A stretch of DNA of 64,000 bases from Angelakisella massiliensis (GTDB lineage: Bacteria; Bacillota; Clostridia; Oscillospirales; Ruminococcaceae): NCBI RefSeq assembly GCF_900104675.1, contig NZ_LT629945.1, positions 253,001 to 317,000 on the forward strand. The letters run 5' to 3'. Below the pieces are notes generated by a model, which saw only the letters and a list, made by a program, of their open reading frames with translations, was not told the DNA's origin and made no database searches. Below, piece after piece: positions 37,060 through 45,471 of the stretch. Position 1 is the stretch's first letter. Every line of letters begins with the position of its first letter. A program made the position numbers and the translations under genes.

Positions 37060-37586
37060 TGTCTGCTGCCACACAGCTATTGCTGCCGGTATTGATCGCG
37101 GGGATCTTTTTTCATGGACTGTGGAAGAAGATACCGGTGTTTGATTCCTTCGTCCAGGGGGCGGCGGACGGCTTGAAAACCGCCCTGTCCATCACACCCG
37201 CACTTGTCTGTCTGATCACGGTGCTGGCCATGTTCCGATCCTCCGGCGGGCTGGAGCTGCTGCTGAAGCTGGTCTCCCCTTTAGCCGACCTGCTGAGAAT
37301 CCCCGGCGAAATTCTTCCTTTGGCGCTGATGCGCCCTCTGTCCGGCAGCGGTGCGCTGGTGTTTTTTCAGGAGATACTGGAGCGGTGCGGTCCTGACAGC
37401 TTTGCCGGACGGGCAGCCAGTGTCCTGATGGGCTCTACCGAAACCACCTTTTATACTGTGGCGGTTTACTACGGGGCGGTCCAGGTGCGTGAAACAGGGC
37501 GAACTATCCCGGCGGCGCTGGCGGGAGATCTGACAGGGCTGTTGGTGAGCGTATTGGCGGTGAGGCTCCTGTTTGGCGGCGGATAA
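37056..37586 (+). CDS. spmB: spore maturation protein B
   Basis: Membrane protein of 176 residues paired with SpmA. Landmarks are VFDSFVQGAADGLKTALSITPALVCLI, LMRPLSGSGALVFFQEIL and STETTFYTVAVYYGAV, matching SpmB. Together SpmA and SpmB are involved in dehydration of the spore core. The start overlaps spmA and follows GGGAGGG. Confidence 0.92.
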   Translation: MMSAATQLLLPVLIAGIFFHGLWKKIPVFDSFVQGAADGLKTALSITPALVCLITVLAMFRSSGGLELLLKLVSPLADLLRIPGEILPLALMRPLSGSGALVFFQEILERCGPDSFAGRAASVLMGSTETTFYTVAVYYGAVQVRETGRTIPAALAGDLTGLLVSVLAVRLLFGGG

Positions 37587-37791
37587 GCTGGGGATACAGC
37601 GGATTTGTTTGCAGTAAATGCCATATCTTTTGTACGCCTTGATACAAATTTTCTATCCTCGGGGGCTGGCATACTCTGTATAGAAGCGGCCTGCCGGCTT
37701 TGGTAATGAGGAGTGCAGCCGCTTCAAATGGATTTGTGCATTCTCTCCGAGATATCAAAGAGAAAGAGGGATAAAATATCTTTTCTTTCCC

Positions 37792-37820
37792 TTGAATAGG
37801 GAAGATAAGGGCTGTATAAT
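37792..37820 (+). promoter_or_regulatory. promoter of the first MATE gene
   Basis: TTGAAT (37792-37797) and TATAAT (37815-37820) are separated by 17 bp, 45 bp before the MATE ATG. Confidence 0.75.
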
Positions 37821-37865
37821 CACCTATGCGAAAGAAGATATTATTGTGAAGGAATTGACAAAAAT

Positions 37866-39245
37866 ATGGCGAGAGAAAATGACTTGGGACGGGACTCTAT
37901 TCCAGGCCTGGTGCTGAGGCTGGCCATTCCGGCCATGCTGGCCCAGTTCGTCAATGTATTGTACAGTATTGTAGACCGGATTTTCATTGGAAACATTCCT
38001 GTCATCGGCGGCGACGCTTTGGCGGGAGCGGGCATCTGCGCGCCGGTAGTGACCCTCATTTCCTCCTTTGCGCTGCTGGCAGGAATGGGCGGCGCTCCCC
38101 TGATGGCCATCCGTATGGGTGAAGGCAATCAGGAGGGGGCCCGGAAAATCCTGGCCAACTGCGCCGCGCTGCTGCTGGGGCTGGCCGTAGGACTGACTGT
38201 GCTGTTTCTGATTTTCAAAAAGCCGCTGCTGATGGCTTTTGGAGCCAGTGCCGCCACCTATCCATATGCCGACACCTATATGACCATCTATACCCTGGGA
38301 GCGGTGTTTGCCATTCTGGCAACAGGGTTAAACCTTTTTATCACCTGCCAGGGCTATGCCACCATGAGTATGCTTACCGTCATCATCGGCGCTGTGGTAA
38401 ATATCGTGCTGGATCCGATTTTTATTTTTGGTCTGAATATGGGTGTGGCGGGAGCCGCTATCGCAACTGTCATTGCTCAGGGCTGCTCCTGCGCTTTTGT
38501 GCTGCGGACTCTTCTTTCCTCCGGTATCCGTGTGCGTCTGAGCTGGGGCGGTTACGACCGCAAACTGATGAAGCGGGTGATGATCTTCGGTTTATCCCCC
38601 TTTCTCATCAGTTCCACCGACAGTGTGGTCATCATCGCTTTCAACAGTGTTCTCCAACGCTTTGGCGGAGCGGAACAGGGAGATTTGCTGGTGACCTGCG
38701 CCACCATTGTTATGAGCTTTATGCAGCTGATCACCATGCCTATGATGGGCATTACCAGCGGGACCCAGCCCATCCTCAGCTTCAATTACGGGGCCAAGAA
38801 AATCCAGCGTATCCGGGATGGTGAAAAGATGATCCTGATGCTGGCGGTGGCCTTCGCGGTGGTGATGTTCACCCTGGCTCATACCATCCCTCATGTCTTT
38901 GTCCGAATTTTCTCCAGTGATCCCAAATACCTGGATCTCTCAATGTGGGGGATTCGGGTGTATACTGCCTGCGTCATCCCAATGGCATTCCAGTATACCT
39001 TTGTGGATGGTCTGACCGCTCTGGGGATTCCAAAAGCAGCGGTGACCCTGTCTCTGTTCCGAAAGCTGGTATTGCTGCTGCTCACCTTCCTGCTGCCGGT
39101 GTGGTTCGGCGCAAAAAGCGCCTTTTTCTCAGAACCGGCGGCAGACCTGCTGTGCGGAACCATTTCCACCATCACTTTTCTGATGATCTTCGGCAAGGTA
39201 CTGAAAAGGAGAATGGAAATGCCGGATGGAGCGTCTGTTCTGTAA
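37866..39245 (+). CDS. MATE family efflux transporter
   Basis: Twelve-helix multidrug/toxin extrusion protein of 459 residues. The two MATE halves are recognisable, starting with LRLAIPAMLAQFVNVLYSIVDRIFIGNI and, in the second half, MRVMIFGLSPFLISSTDSVVIIAFN-like sequence and the MMGITSGTQPILSFNYGA motif. It exports cationic compounds with H+ or Na+. It has its own promoter and no adjacent regulator. A spacing of about 11 nt separates AAGGAA from the ATG at 37866. Confidence 0.93.
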   Translation: MARENDLGRDSIPGLVLRLAIPAMLAQFVNVLYSIVDRIFIGNIPVIGGDALAGAGICAPVVTLISSFALLAGMGGAPLMAIRMGEGNQEGARKILANCAALLLGLAVGLTVLFLIFKKPLLMAFGASAATYPYADTYMTIYTLGAVFAILATGLNLFITCQGYATMSMLTVIIGAVVNIVLDPIFIFGLNMGVAGAAIATVIAQGCSCAFVLRTLLSSGIRVRLSWGGYDRKLMKRVMIFGLSPFLISSTDSVVIIAFNSVLQRFGGAEQGDLLVTCATIVMSFMQLITMPMMGITSGTQPILSFNYGAKKIQRIRDGEKMILMLAVAFAVVMFTLAHTIPHVFVRIFSSDPKYLDLSMWGIRVYTACVIPMAFQYTFVDGLTALGIPKAAVTLSLFRKLVLLLLTFLLPVWFGAKSAFFSEPAADLLCGTISTITFLMIFGKVLKRRMEMPDGASVL

Positions 39246-39446
39246 GAGATGGCATAGGCATCTCTCTTGTGTATGGAACCGGGGAATTATAAGCGGGGCC
39301 CGAAAGCGGTTTTCACAATGCCCTTGCTCCCGCCTTAATTCCCAAATGTCCTTCTGAACGCAGCCACATTCCCCTTACAGCCGAACTAAAGTCATGGTTA
39401 TGTAAGAGGCTGCATTTTTCTTTCACAGCTTTTTCGGCAGTTAAAA

Positions 39447-39484
39447 CGCCCGGGCTCTCCCAAGAATTTGGGAGAACCCGGGCG
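39447..39484 (+). terminator. GC-rich hairpin downstream of the MATE gene
   Basis: CGCCCGGG-C-TCTCCCAA pairs with TTGGGAGA-A-CCCGGGCG. It lies 200 bp after the MATE stop and directly abuts truncated repeat copy B. There is no T-run after it because the repeat begins there. Confidence 0.6.
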
Positions 39485-39488
39485 TCTC

Positions 39489-39579
39489 AGCGTGGCGAAA
39501 AATTCGGCACACTTCCAGAGGGTATTGGATACCCCCTGGATACGCCGCAGGTTCCTGACGAAACCACCAGCGATACCCC
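39489..39579 (+). repeat. multi-hairpin intergenic element, locus B (3'-truncated)
   Basis: It shares the AGCGTG(G/C)CGAAAAATTCGGCAC hairpin, the CCAGAGGG...CCCCCTGG hairpin and the CGCCGCAGGTTCCTGACGAAACC segment with locus A. It stops at GATACCCC. The last two hairpins, the tail and the second terminator copy are missing. It lies between the convergent MATE and MerR genes. Confidence 0.8.
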
Positions 39580-39726
39580 TTCTCTGCACATTTTCCATTC
39601 CCTGCACTGCAAAAAATTACAGAGCCAGAAGATTTTCGCGTCTTCTAAAAACGGACAAAATCTTTTATCCCTTGGGATAAAACTTTGCAGGAGCATAAGC
39701 GCTGCTGTTTTTATATCACATCACCT

Positions 39727-40560
39727 TCAGCAGCGATCATCTTCCTTTTGTTCCAATGGCTTTAAGCGCACCTGGATCTCTGTACGAAATTCCTCCTCCT
39801 GATCTGTATCATAAATATCCACCAAATACAGCTCCAATGCCGGGCCTTCCGGCTGACGGCCCATTTTTTCCAGCTCTCCCAGCAGCCGGGGCATTACCTG
39901 CCAGGTTTTCTCATAGCTTCCTCCGTAACGGACACAGGCATATTCCCCTTCCGGCAGCCACCAGTTGCCGTCCCTGGCATTTTCCCCCAAAATCAAAACA
40001 GCGGAAAAACGGTCGTAAATCTGCCTCTCCATGGCCCCGCTGTCCAACACCGCCCCCAGCAAACGGCTGTCGATGCTTCGCAGAAGCTCTTCATGTTCCT
40101 TTTCCAGCCTTTGCAGGTGGAGGTCGATTTCCGATTCCTTGATCATTTTTCCTTTCAGGCAGTAGCATCTTCGGGGCGGCAGCTGTTGGATCTCCAGTTG
40201 TCCCAACGGCGCCTGAGCACCCTGTTCCAACGCATCAGCCCGCTTTTCCACATCCCGTCTCAGACGCCGCAGCTGAGCCATCTGCAAATCGATCAGGCTT
40301 TGCTCCCGCCGCAGCAGTTCCAGCGTTCCGCTGACAGTGCGCCGAACCATGTATTGACGGATCTCCTCCACAGGCATCTCCAGCTGCCTCAGCTCCCGGA
40401 TGACGCTCAGGTCACAAATGTCCTGGATGGAATAAAGGCGGTAGCCGTTTTCTCCCCGCTGCGGCCGCAGAAGGCCCTGCTCCTCATAATATCGCAGCGT
40501 ATCCGGGTGAAGGCCGAACAGCCGTGCCACTTCCCTGATGTGATAACCTTTTCCTTTCAT
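39727..40560 (-). CDS. MerR family regulator with GyrI-like effector domain
   Basis: Multidrug-type MerR regulator of 277 residues. The N-terminal HTH is YHIREVARLFGLHPDTLRYYEEQGLL, followed by the dimerisation helix (about 75-125). A C-terminal AraC-effector/GyrI-like domain (about 125-270, including YACVRYGGSYEKTW) would bind hydrophobic cations, as in BltR/BmrR. It is divergent from a MATE exporter whose promoter has a MerR-type dyad, so drug-induced activation of that pump is likely. The ATG at 40560 follows GGAAAGGAGC. Confidence 0.9.
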   Translation of the reverse strand: MKGKGYHIREVARLFGLHPDTLRYYEEQGLLRPQRGENGYRLYSIQDICDLSVIRELRQLEMPVEEIRQYMVRRTVSGTLELLRREQSLIDLQMAQLRRLRRDVEKRADALEQGAQAPLGQLEIQQLPPRRCYCLKGKMIKESEIDLHLQRLEKEHEELLRSIDSRLLGAVLDSGAMERQIYDRFSAVLILGENARDGNWWLPEGEYACVRYGGSYEKTWQVMPRLLGELEKMGRQPEGPALELYLVDIYDTDQEEEFRTEIQVRLKPLEQKEDDRC

Positions 40561-40590
40561 CCTACTGCTCCTTTCCCGAAGATGGGGGGC

Positions 40591-40621
40591 TTGACATTCG
40601 TATTATACGAAGGTTTATACT
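40591..40621 (+). promoter_or_regulatory. MerR-type promoter/operator of the second MATE gene
   Basis: TTGACA (40591-40596) and TATACT (40616-40621) are 19 bp apart, the over-long spacer characteristic of MerR-activated promoters. The spacer contains the dyad TTCGTAT-T-ATACGAA (40597-40611). Confidence 0.88.
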
Positions 40622-40693
40622 ATTTTACAAGAGGAAACATCCATCTTTTCACAACTTCTTCCCCAATGGGGAAGCGATTTAGGAGGTTTTATT

Positions 40694-42052
40694 TTGTTTG
40701 CCCCGGCCCTTGTAAAAAAGTTTCTCCGTTTCGCGGTTCCATCGGTGATCTCCATGTGGATCTTTTCCCTCTATACCATGGTGGACGGCCTGTTCGTCGC
40801 CAAGGGCGTGGGGGAACTGGCTTTAGCCTCTGTCAACATTGCGGCGCCCTGCACCTCAGCCCTGTTTTCATTGGGAATGCTGTTTGCCGCCGGGGCATCC
40901 ACTGTCACCGCCATTCTGTTGGGGCAGGGAAAACAGGAGGAAGCCTGCTGCGTTTTTACACAGAATATTCTCACCGTAACCGTTGTGTCTGTGGCAGCGG
41001 CGATTCTCACTCTGCTGAACCTTGACCGGGTGGTTGCCTTTCTGGGCGCAACTCCCAGCACATGGGAATATGTCCGGCAGTATGTAGCCATTATCGCCTG
41101 CTTTTCTCCCTTTTTTACCGTCTCCTACAACCTGGAGGTATTGGTAAAAACCGGAGGAGCGCCTCACATATCTACAATTGGCGTTACCAGCTGCGCTCTG
41201 ACCAACGTGGGGCTGGATGCTTTATTCGTACTGGGCTTTGGTTGGGGCGTTTGGGGTGCGGCATTGGCTACCGGCATTGCCCAGGTCATTTCCACCCTGA
41301 TCTTTCTGATTTATTTTGTGGGCGGAAAGCGCCGTCTGGCCTTCCGGCCTTTCAGATGGAACGGAAGCGCTCTGCGCAGGATTCTGCCTATTGGTCTGGC
41401 GGACGCTGTCACCGAGCTTTCCGCCGGAGCGGTCACCTTCCTGTTCAATCATGCCATTCTCCGGCATATTGGAGAAGGGGGACTGGTGTCCTATACCGTT
41501 ATTGCCTACCTCAACACACTGGTACTGATGACCATGACAGGCATTGCTCAGGGGATGCAGCCCTTGGTCAGCTACCATTTCGGCAAAGGGGAACAGCAGA
41601 CCTGTCACCGTCTCTTTGCCTTGGCACTGACAACCTCAGGCGCCCTGGCGCTGTTGTCCTTCTTCTTATGCCAGGTGGGCGGCACACAGGTATTCACACT
41701 GTTTTTGGGTGCCGACAGCGCTTTGCTGGCTGACAGCGTCCAGGCTCTGCGAATCTTTTCCCTCTCCTTCCTGCTGCTGGGCTTCAATGTGGTTTCCGCC
41801 GCCTTTTTTGCCGCTCTGGAACGCCCCCGCTTTTCCTTTCCCCTCTCCACCGGACGGGGACTGGTTGTGATTGCCGGATGCTTGATGGTTCTGCCGGTGA
41901 TCTGGGGCCAAAACGGCGTTTGGCTTGCCCCCGCAGTTTCCGAAGGATTATGCCTGCTGCTGGCAGTGGTATTTCTACTGGTGTATTTCCGGGAGGCTTG
42001 TGCTGAAAAGGAGAAATCCTTCTCTTCCCTGTCACAGGATCTTTCCATCTGA
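40694..42052 (+). CDS. MATE family efflux transporter (MerR-controlled)
   Basis: MATE exporter of 452 residues with twelve predicted helices (VPSVISMWIFSLYTMVDGLFVAKGVG at the start, GIAQGMQPLVSYHFGKGEQQ in the second half). It resembles the NorM/DinF-like clade with the GxQPLxSYxxG motif. The start is a TTG at 40694, 7 nt after AGGAGG. It is transcribed from the 19-bp-spacer promoter and is the presumed target of the divergent MerR regulator. Confidence 0.93.
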   Translation: MFAPALVKKFLRFAVPSVISMWIFSLYTMVDGLFVAKGVGELALASVNIAAPCTSALFSLGMLFAAGASTVTAILLGQGKQEEACCVFTQNILTVTVVSVAAAILTLLNLDRVVAFLGATPSTWEYVRQYVAIIACFSPFFTVSYNLEVLVKTGGAPHISTIGVTSCALTNVGLDALFVLGFGWGVWGAALATGIAQVISTLIFLIYFVGGKRRLAFRPFRWNGSALRRILPIGLADAVTELSAGAVTFLFNHAILRHIGEGGLVSYTVIAYLNTLVLMTMTGIAQGMQPLVSYHFGKGEQQTCHRLFALALTTSGALALLSFFLCQVGGTQVFTLFLGADSALLADSVQALRIFSLSFLLLGFNVVSAAFFAALERPRFSFPLSTGRGLVVIAGCLMVLPVIWGQNGVWLAPAVSEGLCLLLAVVFLLVYFREACAEKEKSFSSLSQDLSI

Positions 42053-42468
42053 TACTCAGCCATCATACCGCTGAAAACTTGATAGCAAAATCGCCCCCGC
42101 CATGCCTGTTGTTCCGGCAGACGGGGGCTTTTCTCGTTTTCATCTGTCTTCCGCAGCGCTGTTGAGCGGCAAAATATTTTCTCCGGATGTTATTTTTGCC
42201 CTTTTTCCCCTTCAAAGTATCTGGATAAAACAGCCGCCTTCGTTCTCTTAAAGGATACTTTTGGGCTTTGTGAGCTGCTTTTCCTGCTCTTCACCATAAT
42301 CTGAAACGGACGCCTCCATCTTTCAAATCAGGAGACGTCCGCTTTATTGATTATGATGATGGGGATTCTGCGGGTAAAATAGAGACGATAAAAGGTCAGG
42401 ATTTTGCTTTCAAAAAGTCCTGGCAGGATTTATCCCAACCGATTCTGCTTATGGGGGCAAATGATCCT
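42053..42468. other. intergenic region holding two convergent terminators
   Basis: No gene is seen. GCCCCCG...CGGGGGC at 42093-42128, followed by TTTTCTCGTTTT, ends the MATE gene. On the minus strand CGGACGTCTCC...GGAGGCGTCCG (42307-42341) forms a complete stem using one G-U pair, followed by TTTC, and would end the BNR-repeat gene. Confidence 0.65.
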
Positions 42469-44250
42469 TTATTCCAGCTGGCTCAAAGCCGCTGTTTCTC
42501 CCTGCCACATATCACTGAGGATGCTGCTGCCCTCCTGGGACGGCATGATCCAGCTTGCCCCCTGATCCTGGGACCAGCAAAAGACCTCCCCTTCTCCGGG
42601 CACTTCACAGACCAGCAACAGGCCATCCTTCAGTGTCATGGGGCCGGAAACACTGCCGGTTCGTGCCGCCTGCAGGAACTCCTGCGGCAGTGAGACTTTT
42701 TTCCACTCCCGCCCTCTGTTCCGTGTGCGATACAGTTCCGGCCCATCTCCCTTGCCGGAAGTAAGTACAAAACCATGTTTGGAATCGGTAAAAGCACCGG
42801 ACAACAGCTGTCCGGCTGGTTCCGGCATAGACAGCTCCTGCCAGCTCTGGCCACCGTCGGAGGTAAGGTAGCCATACAGCCGCTGTCCCGTGGAACCGCC
42901 GCGCCCTCCCAGCAGAATCCATCCTTCCGACCGGGTGGAAAAGCCCACCAGCCGCTGATGGAAGGATTCTCCCTTCTGGGCCGCGGCGGAAAGATCCCCA
43001 CTGATCCAATGCTCTCCGGCGTCATCACTGATGAGAACAGACAAGGGCTGGGGGCTCTCTTCCGGTATGCCTCCATAGACCAGTGCCGTCTTGGGTCTGG
43101 AAATAAAGCTGCCCAGAGGGTAGTGGACCTGATCGGGGTCCAAAAAAACAGGAACATTGGCCTGCCTGTCTCCATAATAAAGCCGGCAGCCTCCCGCCTC
43201 TCCGGAAAACAGCTCCAAGCGATTTCGGTTTCTGCTGGCCGCTACCTGAAAAGTGCTGATGGGGGTATCTTCATCCAAGGGATTTTCATAGGAGGCATAC
43301 TGATTGGAGCGGTAGGAAATGCCTTCCTCCCCCCGCTCTATGGTCAGCAGATAGCTGTCCTCCGCCTCTACCCCTGTGACGGGATCATAGGGGACGTAAT
43401 GGATCTCCAGTGTGCCCAAAACACTTTCTTCCCACCAGTCCAGTACCCGGAAAGAACCGGCATATGGCTGTGTGGACGCAGGCAGCGTCACTGTTTTGGT
43501 CACAGGGTCATACCAAGGCTCCACCGCCGCCTCCACCTGCTCAGGAAGCATCTGGGGAAAATAAGGGGCCACCAGTTCCATCATCTCTTCCAGCGTCCAA
43601 TGATCCTGTCCCCCTGAGAGCTGCCTTACCAGATCCCTTATCATCTCCTCTGTCAGCTGGCGGGAGGACTGCCACAGCCGCTCTCCCAATATGCCGGAAA
43701 CCGGCTGAAGATAGGTTTCATCCATCTTTTTGGCCTCGTCATAATTTTCCAGCAAATCCCGTTCCTGAATCAGAGCCAGACAAAATCCTGTGCCGTCCAG
43801 CAAGCCCATGATCCGTCCCCACTGGTTCACCGAGAGGGCCTGCACCCGGGAGGGCTCTCCATAGACGGGGGCTTCATTCACAGACGCCCCATGGACTGAG
43901 CTGACCCACGCCTCACCATTTTCTGCGGTAAAAAGCCACGCGTCATAGCTCTGTCCTTCCAAGCGGACCACTTCCAGCCGGGCATCCAGATGCCGCTCCA
44001 GCCGCTGCCGGAAATACCATACCGAATCATCTGTTGTCATGGGACCGTCGGAGCCCAGCAGTACGCCGCCCTCCTTGAGGATCTCCCGGATCCACGGAGT
44101 TTCAGAGCCTGCCAGCTCCATCCCCTGGGGATCGGTGATCCGTGAAACGGGACGTCCCACCCATCCCTGGCGGAAGATCCACAGCGTTCCCACTGTCAGC
44201 AGCAGCACTGCCGCCAGAGCGGGAATCACCCGTTTGATTGGAAACGCCAT
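42469..44250 (-). CDS. membrane-anchored BNR/Asp-box repeat protein
   Basis: Hypothetical protein of 593 residues with an N-terminal signal anchor (VIPALAAVLLLTVGTLWIF). Its C-terminal third contains several Asp-box motifs of the S-x-D-x-G-x-x-W kind (SDDAGEHW, SDGGQSWQ, TRNRGREW, SQDQGASW). These mark a sialidase-like beta-propeller outside the membrane. The catalytic residues of sialidases were not identified, so a binding or structural role is as likely. The ATG at 44250 follows AGGAGGGGAG. It is divergent from the HAD gene. Confidence 0.78.
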   Translation of the reverse strand: MAFPIKRVIPALAAVLLLTVGTLWIFRQGWVGRPVSRITDPQGMELAGSETPWIREILKEGGVLLGSDGPMTTDDSVWYFRQRLERHLDARLEVVRLEGQSYDAWLFTAENGEAWVSSVHGASVNEAPVYGEPSRVQALSVNQWGRIMGLLDGTGFCLALIQERDLLENYDEAKKMDETYLQPVSGILGERLWQSSRQLTEEMIRDLVRQLSGGQDHWTLEEMMELVAPYFPQMLPEQVEAAVEPWYDPVTKTVTLPASTQPYAGSFRVLDWWEESVLGTLEIHYVPYDPVTGVEAEDSYLLTIERGEEGISYRSNQYASYENPLDEDTPISTFQVAASRNRNRLELFSGEAGGCRLYYGDRQANVPVFLDPDQVHYPLGSFISRPKTALVYGGIPEESPQPLSVLISDDAGEHWISGDLSAAAQKGESFHQRLVGFSTRSEGWILLGGRGGSTGQRLYGYLTSDGGQSWQELSMPEPAGQLLSGAFTDSKHGFVLTSGKGDGPELYRTRNRGREWKKVSLPQEFLQAARTGSVSGPMTLKDGLLLVCEVPGEGEVFCWSQDQGASWIMPSQEGSSILSDMWQGETAALSQLE

Positions 44251-44427
44251 CCTTCTCCCCTCCTGTCAATGGTTTCATTGTACCGGTGTGACAAGGGACT
44301 GTCAAGCGCCTTTCCTTTTCCTTGCAACCAGGCGATGGCTGTGGTAAGATAGTGATATTCGCCGACGGACAGTGCATCTGTTCAAAAAACACAGCAGCAG
44401 TGTCCTTTGTAATAGCCGGAAGGATGG

Positions 44428-45096
44428 ATGAAAATGATTCGGTATGGAATCTTTGATGTAGACGGCACACTGCTGGATTCTATGGGGGTATGGCATCAGG
44501 CCAGCGTCCGGCTGTTGGAAAAACACGGGGTGACGATTCCCCAAGGGCTGGATGAAACCTTGGAGGTGCTCAGTCTCCGGGGAGGGTCGGAATATCTCAG
44601 CCGTCATCTCCTGCCTCAGCTGACGCCGGAGCAGGTGCGGGAACAGATCGACCAGCAGCTGCGGGAAGAATACCGTCTGCGCATCCCTCTGAAGGAAGGG
44701 GTGCGGCAACAGCTGGAGCGTCTGCATCGGCAAGGCACCCGGATGATCATCGCCACTGCCGGTATCGACCAGTGCGCCCGGGACGCTTTGACACGCCTGG
44801 AGATTCTGCCTTTTTTCGAGGGGATGGTCAACTGCGCCGATGTAGGGGCTGATAAGAACTCTCCCCAGGTATTTTTGGAGGCTGCCCGCCGTTTGGGGGC
44901 TGCTCCCCATGAAGCGGTGGTTTTTGAGGATGCCCCCCATGCCATTCGCACCGCTCAAAAGGCAGGATTTCCTGTGATCGGCATTCCGGACTGCTGGGCT
45001 ATGGCCCGCCGCCAGGATGTGGCGGAACTATGTGGAGAACTGTATCTTCCACACTGGTCCCAGTTGGAAGAATTGGAGCGGAGGATGTTCCCATAA
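44428..45096 (+). CDS. HAD superfamily hydrolase (beta-phosphoglucomutase-like)
   Basis: Phosphatase-like protein of 222 residues. The nucleophile motif is FDVDGTLLDS (D10, D12), the second motif lies near IIATAG, and the later acidic motif is VFEDAPHAIRTAQKAG. A helical cap (about residues 20-85) places it in HAD subfamily I with phosphoglycolate-phosphatase and beta-phosphoglucomutase-like enzymes. The substrate is unknown. The ATG at 44428 follows GGAAGG. Confidence 0.88.
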   Translation: MKMIRYGIFDVDGTLLDSMGVWHQASVRLLEKHGVTIPQGLDETLEVLSLRGGSEYLSRHLLPQLTPEQVREQIDQQLREEYRLRIPLKEGVRQQLERLHRQGTRMIIATAGIDQCARDALTRLEILPFFEGMVNCADVGADKNSPQVFLEAARRLGAAPHEAVVFEDAPHAIRTAQKAGFPVIGIPDCWAMARRQDVAELCGELYLPHWSQLEELERRMFP

Positions 45097-45135
45097 TTTT
45101 ATTTGCCTTTTCAAAATCAATATGTCCATGGAAAA

Positions 45136-45402
45136 AGGCCAGGTGGAATCAAAGGGGTTCCACCGGGCCTTAAGCGTGCCGAAAAAATTCGGCACGCTTC
45201 CAGGGGGACCCAGTCCCCCTGGATACGCCGCCTGGTTCCTGACGAAACCAGCGGCGATACCCCCGGTTTCGCGCCCCGGCGGGCGCGGGTCGTGGTATAA
45301 AAATCAGGCGCATGTCCTGATTTTTATGATTTAAATTGCATTTGTTCTTTGAAATGTTTTTCTATAGCCTGAGGGACCGGTGGAATTTGATTCCACCGGT
45401 CC
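45136..45402 (+). repeat. multi-hairpin intergenic element, locus C (monomer) between two terminator hairpins
   Basis: One unit (about 45172-45331) has the five hairpins described for locus A, including the complete AAAAATCAGG/CCTGATTTTT arm pair, and an AT-rich tail ending TTTTTCTATAGCCTGAGGGA. It is flanked by two related terminators with a GGTGGAAT...TTCCACC stem, at 45136-45171 and 45374-45402. The second has the T-run. It lies between the convergent HAD and MerR-RDD genes. Confidence 0.83.
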
Positions 45403-45471
45403 TTTTTGTGCGCCATATTTTTTCGCTGGGTACAGTATTTTATCTTGTTCCGAAAAAGTTTTCCAAGCCTT

